In this document: positions 1 through 5,730 of the stretch, one piece after another
How the letters are laid out: every line of letters starts with the position of its first letter
Position numbering within the stretch: position 1 is the stretch's first letter
NCBI GenBank assembly: GCA_937884685.1
Contig: CAKZYM010000808.1
Coordinates: 1-6,431, forward strand
Reading direction: 5' to 3'
DNA: 6,431 nucleotides
From: an uncultured Calothrix sp.
GTDB taxonomy: Bacteria; Cyanobacteriota; Cyanobacteriia; Cyanobacteriales; Nostocaceae
Notes under the pieces: generated by a model
What the model saw: the letters and a program-made list of their open reading frames with translations, nothing else
Told to the model about the DNA's origin: nothing
Databases searched by the model: none
Made by a program: the position numbers and the translations under genes

Positions 1-1430
1 GCAACAACTTCTTTCTCAGCTTCGGGTAATAAACGCTTAACACCCTGCTTTACAAAACCCTGCAAAAATACTACTTGCTGATTTTGTGCAAATACTTGCT
101 GTAAATTCTGTCCGAATTTCTCTAAATTAAACTCTTTTCCAGAATTAGCAGCTATCTCCTGCTGTTCAAAATATTCAACTAAAGCTAAACCCGCAATTCT
201 AGTTAAATAAGCTGCACTCACACCTTGTACAACTCCACCAGCAACAAAGGTAATCGCGTTACTCTTCAATACTGTACTAATTGTCTTGGTAGAAAGTTCA
301 ACTAAACCCAATTTCAACATCAAGCTTCCCATTTCCCCAGCAACGGTTTTTGCTTGTTCCAAAGAAAACTTCTGCTGATAAACTACACCCAAATCCATTA
401 CCATTTGAGCATTAATCGCCGCAGTTGCTAGTATATCAAGGGCTGGGACTGGATTTGCAAATGCTGCTGCTGCACCTACCCACTGATATTGTTCGATTAC
501 CGGAGTAGCTCTTAATTTTCTAATTCCATTTAATACGCTTTTGGTTTCGTTCTTCAGCAACTTTGCTTTTCGCATTGTAGTTGCTAATACTAATTGCTGT
601 CTTTGACCTAATACTTTATCCAGCTTTTGGTTCAAATCTTGAATATTCGGTGCTGGTTGTTCCATCCATTCTTGCACGGAATTATCTTCAAGGTGTTTTC
701 GTACTTTGATTGGTTGGGGACAAGCTGCTATTGCTGCAACATTTCCAGCAATTCGCTGTTTCAAAGATAACAATACACTCCCACGCTCATCCGGTAAACA
801 TTGGTCTTGTTTGTTGTAAACCAACATTAATCTTTGATTTTGTGCTTTTAACTGCTCCAAAGTTTGATATTCTGTATCTGTTAAATCACCATTAGTAAGA
901 AACAGTACAAAGTCGGATTTTACAGCTTTTTCGATTGCAACAGTATCTGAATTACCTTGAATAAATAAAGGTGATGTTTCTTGAAATTCTACAGATTTTA
1001 ATTCTTGATTCTGCAAAACTTCAATCAAAGCGGTTTTACCCACCGATTTACCACCAGTAACTGTTAATTTAATTGATTCTCTATCTAATTCATTCTGTAA
1101 CTGAGGAATTTGTGACTGTAGCAAAGCTGCTTTTTCTAATACTTCCTCACAATCACCTGCTTCTTCTACCAATTTATTTATGGCTATTTCGCTTTGAGCA
1201 ATAGTATTTTCTACTGTCGCTCTATCGATAGCCATTTCATCTAACTGTTCTTCAGTACGCTTGGGAAGATTTTGTTTAATTAACCACAAGCCACCACCTA
1301 GAGCAAGCAAACTTAGCAAGCTAAATTCACCAAACTGCATGACTTTATCATGCCAACTTTCTAACATCCACAGAGAAAAGGATAAACCCATTCCTCCCAC
1401 TAAAATAGGACGCTTTAATTTCCAACCCAT
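1..1430 (-). CDS. Membrane-anchored DUF697 (YcjF-like) GTPase, C-terminus cut by window edge
   Basis: I translated the minus strand from ATG at 1430; it stays open for 476 codons to the left edge, so only the last residues and the stop are missing. Residues about 8-22 and 36-51 form two hydrophobic segments, probably a membrane hairpin. A charged, probably coiled stretch follows (about 57-118). The G domain has a clear P-loop at 126-133 (GGKSVGKT, bases 1055-1032) and a G4 motif NKQD at 206-209. No DxxG (G3) motif is visible in the short stretch between them. Residues about 310-440 match the DUF697 pattern, with the segment ANPVPALDILATAA followed by helices rich in small residues. The family is related to Era/dynamin-like GTPases, and its cellular role in cyanobacteria is not established. 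An upstream in-frame TGA and no other in-frame start support ATG 1430, although its ribosome binding site is weak. Confident on family, not on function. Confidence 0.85.
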   Translation of the reverse strand, partial: MGWKLKRPILVGGMGLSFSLWMLESWHDKVMQFGEFSLLSLLALGGGLWLIKQNLPKRTEEQLDEMAIDRATVENTIAQSEIAINKLVEEAGDCEEVLEKAALLQSQIPQLQNELDRESIKLTVTGGKSVGKTALIEVLQNQELKSVEFQETSPLFIQGNSDTVAIEKAVKSDFVLFLTNGDLTDTEYQTLEQLKAQNQRLMLVYNKQDQCLPDERGSVLLSLKQRIAGNVAAIAACPQPIKVRKHLEDNSVQEWMEQPAPNIQDLNQKLDKVLGQRQQLVLATTMRKAKLLKNETKSVLNGIRKLRATPVIEQYQWVGAAAAFANPVPALDILATAAINAQMVMDLGVVYQQKFSLEQAKTVAGEMGSLMLKLGLVELSTKTISTVLKSNAITFVAGGVVQGVSAAYLTRIAGLALVEYFEQQEIAANSGKEFNLEKFGQNLQQVFAQNQQVVFLQGFVKQGVKRLLPEAEKEVV

Positions 1431-1473
1431 GATTAAATTAACCCGATTACACTGGATGGTTTTTCTTTTCCAG

Positions 1474-1482
1474 AGTATATCA
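1474..1482 (-). promoter_or_regulatory. Candidate extended -10 promoter for the DUF697 GTPase
   Basis: On the minus strand the sequence TGATATACT gives an extended -10 (TGn followed by TATACT, bases 1479-1474). It lies about 45 bp upstream of the ATG at 1430, predicting a leader of roughly 35 nt. A perfect TTGACA sits at 1494-1489, but only 9 bp upstream of this -10, so it cannot serve as its -35 element. This is inference from sequence only. Confidence 0.35.
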
Positions 1483-1622
1483 AAATCTTGTCAACAAAGA
1501 ATTACAAGGATGAACTGATGGGTCTTGGTTTTTATTTTTTGGATTTTCTGGTTTGATTGATTATTAAGTGGAGGGATAAAATTTAAAACGAGGATATATG
1601 AATTTATTTAATTTCTAAAAGG

Positions 1623-1628
1623 TATAAT
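1623..1628 (+). promoter_or_regulatory. Candidate -10 box (TATAAT) for the SnoaL-like gene
   Basis: A perfect TATAAT lies 20 bp before the ATG at 1649, which would give a leader of about 14 nt. No convincing -35 hexamer is present 16-18 bp upstream (the bases there are AT-rich, around gaattt). The region is AT-rich, so a chance match is possible. The rest of 1431-1648 shows no other feature I can support. Confidence 0.35.
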
Positions 1629-1648
1629 ATTTGTAAGAATAAATAATA

Positions 1649-2128
1649 ATGTCAATCAAAGAAAGTAAAAATATTGTTATAGAATTTTATCAAGCCTTTG
1701 ACAACAAAAATATAGAGTAGGCTTTGGAATCGCTCTCTCCCAACTTTATTGCTTATATGGCTGGTTTACCAAAACCTTTAGATGCTGAAGGTTTTCGAGA
1801 TTTTGGTGTGAATTTTTATTCGACTTTCACAAGTAGTAAACATCAGTTTGACCAAGTAATAGTCGAAGTAAACAAAGTTGTTACTTGTGGGACGTTCATA
1901 GCTAAACATTTAGGCGAATTTCAAGGTATCCCTCCTACTAATAAGCAGGTAGAAATATCAATCATGCATATTGATTATGTAGAGAATGGCAAGATTTTAG
2001 AACATTGGGGACAGGGAGATTTTCAAGGATTGATGCAGCAATTACGGATAATGTTTTTTCCAAGTCCCAAAATTGTTACGTCTATCTTTAAAAGTATTTT
2101 CTCAAAGATATTAAGGATTTCTAGCTGA
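1649..2128 (+). pseudogene. SnoaL-like / ester-cyclase family gene with in-frame amber at codon 24
   Basis: Reading from ATG 1649 gives a helix-like N-terminus (MSIKESKNIVIEFYQAFDNK), then a TAG at 1718-1720 (codon 24). The same frame continues without a break to TGA at 2126-2128, 159 codons in all. Both sides of the stop belong to one NTF2-fold protein: the opening Y-x-A-F-x-x-x-x-I helix before it, and after it ALESLSPNFIAYMAG, FQGIPPTNK (about codons 92-99) and GKILEHWGQGD (about 115-123), typical of SnoaL-like polyketide cyclases and ester cyclases. The tail (about 136-159, FFPSPKIVTSIFKSIFSK onward) is basic and hydrophobic and longer than I expect for the family. A product restarted at TTG 1724 would lack helix 1, which packs on the ligand cone, and would have no good ribosome binding site. 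I call it a recent pseudogene; a sequencing error or amber read-through could explain the same data. Substrate unknown. Confidence 0.72.
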
Positions 2129-2174
2129 GGTGGAACAATATCTTGACTTTCTTCAGCATTTTTATTGATATTTG

Positions 2175-2186
2175 GCGCTAAAGCGC
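2175..2186. repeat. Short GC-rich palindrome GCGCTAAAGCGC
   Basis: The arms GCGCT (2175-2179) and AGCGC (2182-2186) form a 5-bp hairpin with a 2-nt loop in AT-rich surroundings, between the SnoaL-like gene and the tRNA terminator. From memory, similar GCGCTAAAGCGC words are dispersed in Nostocales genomes, so this may be one copy of a small interspersed repeat. That is an impression, not something this window proves. Confidence 0.4.
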
Positions 2187-2200
2187 AACTACAAACAAAA

Positions 2201-2225
2201 CCCTACGATTATTATAGTCGTAGGG
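2201..2225 (-). terminator. Intrinsic terminator of the initiator tRNA gene
   Basis: An 11-bp stem pairs 2201-2211 (CCCTACGATTA) with 2215-2225 (TAGTCGTAGGG), with one T-G wobble and a 3-nt loop. Read on the minus strand it is followed directly by TTTTGTTTGT, the expected U-rich tail. It starts 19 bp past the encoded CCA of the tRNA. On the plus strand there is no strong T run, so it would end the convergent SnoaL-like transcript less efficiently. Confidence 0.7.
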
Positions 2226-2243
2226 GTTCATTTATATTCCATT

Positions 2244-2320
<77 letters not shown>

Positions 2321-2336
2321 TCGTTTGTCTTTAATT

Positions 2337-2365
2337 AATATAACCTAGACTCTATTATCTGTCAA
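2337..2365 (-). promoter_or_regulatory. Consensus sigma70-type promoter of the tRNA-fMet gene
   Basis: On the minus strand TTGACA (2365-2360) is followed by a 17-bp spacer and TATATT (2342-2337), a near-perfect match to the group-1 sigma consensus. The predicted start is near 2330, about 10 nt before the mature tRNA 5' end at 2320. The -35 hexamer begins on the base after the asparaginase TAG stop (2368-2366), so the two genes are packed with no spare sequence. Confidence 0.75.
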
Positions 2366-3313
2366 CTACAAAATTGATAATTCTCCAACGACTTCCAAAC
2401 GCTTGTATTGAGCTAGTGTCATAAATTTTTCTTCTAGGGCTTCGGCTGTGCTGGGAGTAATCCAACCGAGTTGAGTTAGTAAATGTATGGCTACAGCATA
2501 TTTTGCTCGCTTGGCTCCATCCATTACTTTAATAACTAAACCCATACCTTCACCAAGCCTGCTAATGCACTGCAATCCTTCGGCTCCTGATTTACTTATT
2601 AGCTCTCCGGGAGTTAAATTCATCAACTCGGTGTCAAATTTGCCTGCACCTGCTAACATCTGTGGGTGATGGGTCATAGCACGGACGATACGCTCCATAT
2701 CCAAATTATTGCCTGAAGATAAACGAGCGTAAAGCGTAGCGATTTGACAAAGCTGCATTAAATAAGTGGGAACTCCGCAGTCATCATGAGCGCTAATAAA
2801 TTCTGCTGCTGGCATTCGCAGCAATTCTGATACTTTATTTAGTACCAATTGCTGTACTGGATGCTTTCGCTCTAAATAATTATTCAATGGCCAATTGCAT
2901 TGCTGACAAACTGCTAACATTCCCGCATGTTTACCAGAGCAGTTATACTCTAAGCTGCTGCGTCTGTTTTCCGGAACCGGACACTGTAGTGCTGTGGGGT
3001 CTATATCAGCTCTCCACAGGATATTAAATGCCTGCCTAACATGTTCTATATTTCCAGCATGAGAACTACAAATAATTGCTAAGTCTTTATCGTTGAGGTT
3101 ATAGCGTTCTAAAGTTCCCGTGCTAGTTACAGCTAGGGCTTGAAATGGCTTAAGTGCCGAACGAGCAAATGTAGCTGTTTCGGCGTTTCCTGCGACAGAA
3201 AGCACACGTCCTCGTTCGTCGCAGAGTGCAGCTTGAACTATATGCTTTGATTCAATAATTCCTTCACGCAGCAATCTTACTTCTACTGCGGGTGCTTGAG
3301 TTCGTTTTGCCAT
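2366..3313 (-). CDS. L-asparaginase, Rhizobium etli type (asparaginase II family, PF06089)
   Basis: Predicted to hydrolyse L-asparagine to aspartate and ammonia in the cytosol; no signal peptide is seen. Numbering from the upstream TTG (3319), family motifs appear in order: FARSALKPFQAL (Ser54, Lys57), CSSHAG (Ser86), YNCSGKHAGML (Cys127, Lys130), HDDCGVPTY (Asp179, Cys181) and KSGAEGLQ (Lys243). By alignment from memory with the R. etli enzyme these correspond to its two Ser-Lys pairs and its Cys/Lys/Cys metal site; the 54-residue spacing of the two Cys matches. All key residues are intact. I chose ATG 3313 (315 residues) because AAGGA at 3324-3320 sits 6 nt upstream of it; the TTG two codons earlier would be almost on top of that site. 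This family is unrelated to the EcAII-type and plant-type asparaginases, so older annotations are often vague. It has its own upstream region and is not tightly linked to CGLD27. Confidence 0.9.
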   Translation of the reverse strand: MAKRTQAPAVEVRLLREGIIESKHIVQAALCDERGRVLSVAGNAETATFARSALKPFQALAVTSTGTLERYNLNDKDLAIICSSHAGNIEHVRQAFNILWRADIDPTALQCPVPENRRSSLEYNCSGKHAGMLAVCQQCNWPLNNYLERKHPVQQLVLNKVSELLRMPAAEFISAHDDCGVPTYLMQLCQIATLYARLSSGNNLDMERIVRAMTHHPQMLAGAGKFDTELMNLTPGELISKSGAEGLQCISRLGEGMGLVIKVMDGAKRAKYAVAIHLLTQLGWITPSTAEALEEKFMTLAQYKRLEVVGELSIL

Positions 3314-3319
3314 TTCCAA

Positions 3320-3324
3320 TCCTT
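3320..3324 (-). promoter_or_regulatory. Ribosome binding site AAGGA deciding the asparaginase start
   Basis: AAGGA on the minus strand ends 6 nt before ATG 3313, the ideal spacing, whereas only one base separates it from the alternative TTG at 3319. This supports the ATG start. Confidence 0.6.
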
Positions 3325-3330
3325 AGCCAC

Positions 3331-3364
3331 AAGTTATGAGTTATTACCTATTAACTCATAACTT
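3331..3364. repeat. Perfect 13-bp inverted repeat in the asparaginase 5' leader region
   Basis: AAGTTATGAGTTA (3331-3343) and TAACTCATAACTT (3352-3364) are exact reverse complements with an 8-nt loop. In the asparaginase mRNA, if transcription starts upstream, the hairpin ends 6 nt before the AAGGA ribosome binding site. No T run follows on either strand, so it does not look like a classical terminator. Similar ATAACTCATAAC words are, as I recall, common filler repeats in Nostocales intergenic DNA, so it may be a repeat and not a regulator. Confidence 0.6.
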
Positions 3365-3383
3365 ATAGATTATCACCGTCCCA

Positions 3384-3573
3384 ATTTTAGATTTTGAGGA
3401 CACTGTATTAGGTGGTTACCTAGCTTAAAGCAACTGTCCCGTATTGTGGATTTGAAATTAAGCAAAATCTCAAATTTTTACTTTTCAAAAAGATACTTCT
3501 AAAATTTTTACTTAAATTCTTACCTCAAAAACGGTTCTAATACCTCAAATTTTAGAAATCCAAAATCTAAAAT
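3384..3573. repeat. AT-rich intergenic stretch with nested short repeats
   Basis: No gene is visible here. ATTTTAGATTTTG (3384-3396) has an exact inverted copy at 3561-3573. AAATTTTTACTT occurs twice as a direct repeat (3472-3483 and 3502-3513, 30 bp apart). TACCTCAAA occurs twice (3521-3529 and 3541-3549). A perfect 8-bp hairpin ATTTTAGA/TCTAAAAT lies at 3549-3573. Base composition is low-complexity, so some matches may be chance. The asparaginase promoter probably lies in or near the left part, but I cannot pick out a convincing one. Confidence 0.5.
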
Positions 3574-3582
3574 CTGCCTTAG

Positions 3583-3674
3583 AAACTTGATGGTGAAACA
3601 TTCGCAGTAGAATGGTTCCCCGTCATAAGTAAAGTGTTGAACCCGAAGGGGAAGAACATCTCCCCATCAAGTTT
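3583..3674. repeat. 92-bp element bounded by perfect 11-bp inverted repeats with internal hairpins
   Basis: AAACTTGATGG (3583-3593) and CCATCAAGTTT (3664-3674) are exact reverse complements. Inside, CATTC-GCAGTA-GAATG (3599-3614) is a perfect hairpin. TTCCCC (3616-3621) can pair with GGGGAA (3648-3653); alternatively GGTTC (3614-3618) pairs with GAACC (3639-3643), and CCC-GAA-GGG (3642-3650) forms a small hairpin. The block is clearly more GC-rich than its AT-rich flanks. It begins 28 bp past the CGLD27 stop. It could be a non-autonomous mobile repeat (MITE-like), a structured RNA, or the folded 3' end of the CGLD27 transcript. I see no target-site duplication and no adjoining T run, so none of these is proven. 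Confidence 0.55.
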
Positions 3675-3701
3675 ACGCAAAATCCAAAATAGATTCAGAA
3701 T

Positions 3702-4202
3702 TTATAGGAATTGCCAAATCGCAATACCAGCAACAAATAATATAGCCAAAGATAAACTGGTTATCTGTAACCTTTGAATAATCGGTTTAATCTCGTAATT
3801 AACAACCAAACGGTCTCTGTCTAAAACTTGTTGGGGTTTCATCCAGTTTTGACCGTCGTACCATCCCGATTCTTCGTAAAAAATTACCGGACTGACCAAT
3901 CTGCCGCGCACGTAAGACCAGCCCAAATACAAACGCAGTACAAGTAGAACTACTCCTATACTTGCTCCTGCCACCCCACACAGCACAAATTGAGCGGCAT
4001 ATTTGTGCGGAGGAAAACTAGAATAAGCTACAGGTCCAGCAATAATCCATGATAAGCCCCATACCCAGGCTATTTTGCTTAGATAAGAGCGCATTGAAAG
4101 ACTACAATCGCGAAATAGCCAGGAGTTTTTCAACTGTTCGTATTCATTCAACGGTTGCTGTTCGGTAGGAACTGGACAACTCGATACCTCATAATCAATC
4201 AT
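3702..4202 (-). CDS. CGLD27 family membrane protein (DUF1230)
   Basis: A 166-residue protein with the family hallmarks: N-terminal CPVPTEQQPLNEYEQLKNSW (9-28), a central YEESGWYDGQNWMKP (109-123), LDRDRL (127-132) and KP near 139-140. Three hydrophobic segments lie at about 42-60, 70-94 and 147-165, so it is probably an integral thylakoid or plasma membrane protein. The family is named for conservation in the green lineage and diatoms; the plant and algal homologues are plastid-targeted and have been linked to the iron-deficiency response, but no biochemical activity is known. ATG 4202 lies 6 bp after the rsfS stop, and a G-rich stretch (GGGGGGTGA) at the end of rsfS may act as its ribosome binding site, pointing to translational coupling. 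Full length for the family. The 92-bp inverted-repeat element follows the stop. Confidence 0.88.
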   Translation of the reverse strand: MIDYEVSSCPVPTEQQPLNEYEQLKNSWLFRDCSLSMRSYLSKIAWVWGLSWIIAGPVAYSSFPPHKYAAQFVLCGVAGASIGVVLLVLRLYLGWSYVRGRLVSPVIFYEESGWYDGQNWMKPQQVLDRDRLVVNYEIKPIIQRLQITSLSLAILFVAGIAIWQFL

Positions 4203-4208
4203 GTTTAT

Positions 4209-4664
4209 TCACCCCCCACCCTTTTCGGATACCTGAAAATCGACACGTTCAGCATGACCCCAGAATGCTTCTAAATCATAAAATTCTCTCTCATTAGGCA
4301 TCATAACGTGAACGATGACTTCGCCGTAATCTAAAAGTACCCAACTTGCTTCAATTTTACCCTCGGTTCGCAAGGGTTTGCGCTCGCATTTCTCTTCTAC
4401 TTCTTGTTCTATAGTGTTGGCGATCGCTCTTACTTGCACGTTAGAATAGCCAGTCATCATCACGAAGTAATCGGCTAGGTAAGATACATCCCTGACGCGA
4501 AGCACCAACATATCTCCTGCTTTGCGGTCTAGTCCAGCTTCTGCAATGGTTGAAGCTAGTTTTGTTACGCTCAAATCTTCAGTATCAAGCTGTTGAGAAT
4601 CAATTCTACGGTTGGTAACAGCAACAAATTCGGATTGCAAATCGGCTTGGAAATAATCAGACAT
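4209..4664 (-). CDS. rsfS: Ribosome silencing factor RsfS (Iojap / DUF143)
   Basis: RsfS binds ribosomal protein uL14 on the 50S subunit and blocks joining with the 30S subunit, lowering translation when nutrients are scarce. The 151-residue product carries the whole domain at about 33-137, with DVSYLADYFVMMTGYSNVQV (59-78), EGKIEASWVLLDYGEVIVHV (101-120) and REFYDLEAFWG (126-136). The first 32 residues are an N-terminal extension compared with the roughly 105-residue proteins of many bacteria. ATG 4664 is preceded by AAGG at a spacing of 4 nt. It lies 150 bp downstream of yqeK, a pairing seen in many bacteria, and 6 bp upstream of CGLD27. The 150-bp gap has no clear terminator or promoter, so co-transcription with yqeK is plausible but not shown. 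Confidence 0.93.
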   Translation of the reverse strand: MSDYFQADLQSEFVAVTNRRIDSQQLDTEDLSVTKLASTIAEAGLDRKAGDMLVLRVRDVSYLADYFVMMTGYSNVQVRAIANTIEQEVEEKCERKPLRTEGKIEASWVLLDYGEVIVHVMMPNEREFYDLEAFWGHAERVDFQVSEKGGG

Positions 4665-4814
4665 TAAACCTTGCTCTGATAAATGTGGGTGAGGTTTTGA
4701 GTTTTGCTGGAGTCAGCGGGATCAACTGCTTCTTTAATTGCAAATATTAATCAATATATTTCTTAGATATTAGCAAAAAACAGATGTTTATGACCCGAAG
4801 AATGTCAATGCTAG

Positions 4815-5384
4815 CTAGTATTTGCACTTAACTAAAAATTTATTTCGGGTCGCAATTAATCGCGGATGAATCAAGCGAGGACTATCCAATAACTTTTCTA
4901 TAGTGCAGTTGCAAGTCAAATATACCGCTTTATAAATATTCTCTTGACTGACTTGTCTTAATACTTTTAGAGAAGCAGAATTGCCCCTTCCTGGTTCTAC
5001 GCTATCAGCTAAAAATACGATACAAGAAAGCAGACTCATCTGAGCAGAACCTAAAGTGTGATTAGATATTGCACTTAACACTTGCTCATCCTCCACTCCA
5101 AACGTATCCCTAGCTACAATAGCACTAACATCTGCATGTAACAGATGAGGATTTGTTTCCAAAATATCATCTAAAATCAATCCTTCTTCTCGTGCCATAT
5201 GCAGAAGCCGTTGGGGCTTAAAGCATTTAGCTAAGTCATGCATTATACCGGCGGTAGCGGCTTTTTGTTTATCTAAACCGTGAACAGCAGCCAAATCGGC
5301 AGCCGTTTTTTCAACTCTAAGAATATGATTTACCCGCTCTGGGGGAACGTTTTCTGATAAATAAGTTAATACTTGTTCGCGCAT
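4815..5384 (-). CDS. yqeK: HD-domain bis(5'-nucleosyl)-tetraphosphatase (symmetrical) YqeK
   Basis: Predicted metal-dependent enzyme splitting diadenosine tetraphosphate (Ap4A) into two ADP in the cytosol, limiting this stress alarmone. The 189-residue protein has the HD-domain ligands in order: His20 (RVNHILRVE), His49-Asp50 (GIMHDLAK), His83 (LLHADVSA), His109 (ISNHTLGS) and Asp127 (FLADSVEPGRG). Length is normal for the family. ATG 5384 is the only start in frame: the upstream codons remain open for a short way to a TAA but contain no ATG, GTG or TTG. Its ribosome binding site is weak (TTGGA next to the ATG). In Firmicutes the gene commonly sits in nadD-yqeK-rsfS; here nadD is absent and a glycosyltransferase lies upstream, separated by an intrinsic terminator. 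That terminator implies a separate promoter within 5385-5490 that I cannot define. Confidence 0.92.
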   Translation of the reverse strand: MREQVLTYLSENVPPERVNHILRVEKTAADLAAVHGLDKQKAATAGIMHDLAKCFKPQRLLHMAREEGLILDDILETNPHLLHADVSAIVARDTFGVEDEQVLSAISNHTLGSAQMSLLSCIVFLADSVEPGRGNSASLKVLRQVSQENIYKAVYLTCNCTIEKLLDSPRLIHPRLIATRNKFLVKCKY

Positions 5385-5445
5385 TCCAACATAGTTGCTG
5401 GTAAAAGAATAATTACAGTTGAAATAGTCATATGCTTTTTATTGT

Positions 5446-5460
5446 AACGAACTTTTCGTT
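5446..5460. repeat. Small 6-bp hairpin upstream of yqeK
   Basis: AACGAA (5446-5451) and TTCGTT (5455-5460) are perfect complements with a 3-nt loop, 62 bp upstream of the yqeK ATG. Nearby TTGCAA occurs twice (5469-5474 and 5489-5494), 20 bp apart, close to two helical turns. This could be a regulatory region for the yqeK cluster, but nothing identifies a regulator. Confidence 0.3.
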
Positions 5461-5501
5461 TTAGACTTTTGCAATAAATTACAAAGCGTTGCAAAAAATT
5501 A

Positions 5502-5524
5502 ACCCCACCCTTCCAGGCTGGGGT
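5502..5524 (-). terminator. Intrinsic terminator between the glycosyltransferase and yqeK
   Basis: ACCCCA (5502-5507) pairs with TGGGGT (5519-5524). After one C-C mismatch two more C-G pairs follow (5509-5510 with 5516-5517) around a 5-nt loop. Read on the minus strand the stem is followed by TTAATTTTTTG, a good U tract. It lies 207 bp past the glycosyltransferase stop and separates that transcript from the yqeK cluster. The long untranslated stretch before it (5525-5730) holds no gene that I can support. Confidence 0.65.
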
Positions 5525-5601
5525 CAAGAATATATATCCTGATTATTTTTTTGTTAGAAGATTGGCGGTTTAAGGAAGTGGAGAGCAAAAGAATCAACGA
5601 G

Positions 5602-5660
5602 ACTGTTGGAAGAAATTCCCTTTTTTCGAGCCGAACAGTTTTGACTGTCATCTATTTTTT
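5602..5660. other. Competing ACTGT/ACAGT hairpins with a T run, function unknown
   Basis: ACTGTT-GG (5602-5609) can pair with CC-g-AACAGT (5631-5639). The same ACAGT (5635-5639) can instead pair with ACTGT (5644-5648) across a 4-nt loop, and on the plus strand a T6 run follows at 5655-5660. The two folds are mutually exclusive, as in an attenuator. Stems are only 5-8 bp and no plus-strand gene follows, so this may be chance or part of the glycosyltransferase 3' UTR. Confidence 0.3.
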
Positions 5661-5730
5661 CTCTAAAAATGAGTGAATATAAATTACACAAATTTTTCTC
5701 CACAACAAAAAATTAATCAAAAAATCCTAA

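Noticed and set aside
1489..1494. Perfect minus-strand TTGACA as the -35 of the DUF697 gene
   Set aside because: At 17 bp downstream the hexamer is GGAAAA, not a -10, and the good extended -10 is only 9 bp away; spacing is incompatible.
710..1518. Plus-strand frames at 710-895 and 1261-1518
   Set aside because: The first is antisense to the DUF697 GTPase, the second overlaps its 5' end and promoter region; neither shows coding character.
2487..2669. Plus-strand 60-codon frame inside the asparaginase gene
   Set aside because: Antisense shadow of a full-length conserved enzyme gene.
3400..3425. Possible NtcA site upstream of asparaginase (GTA...TAC around 3405-3419)
   Set aside because: The half-sites are separated by 9 bases instead of the required 8 (GTA TTAGGTGGT TAC), and no -10 box is suitably placed; treated as a near miss.
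3526..3663. Open minus-strand frame of about 45 codons through the 92-bp element (contains YDGEPFYCECFTIKFL)
   Set aside because: It has no ATG, GTG or TTG start and no ribosome binding site, and runs into low-complexity AT-rich sequence; more likely chance reading of a repeat.
3583..3674. Glutamine riboswitch (glnA / downstream-peptide motif) or the cyanobacterial Yfr1/Yfr2 RNAs
   Set aside because: The AGTAG and GAAGG-like words are present but in the wrong order and without the closing P1 stem; the conserved cores of Yfr1 and Yfr2 as I know them are not there.
3799..3981. Second minus-strand 60-codon frame inside CGLD27
   Set aside because: Out-of-frame shadow; the CGLD27 frame carries all the conserved motifs.
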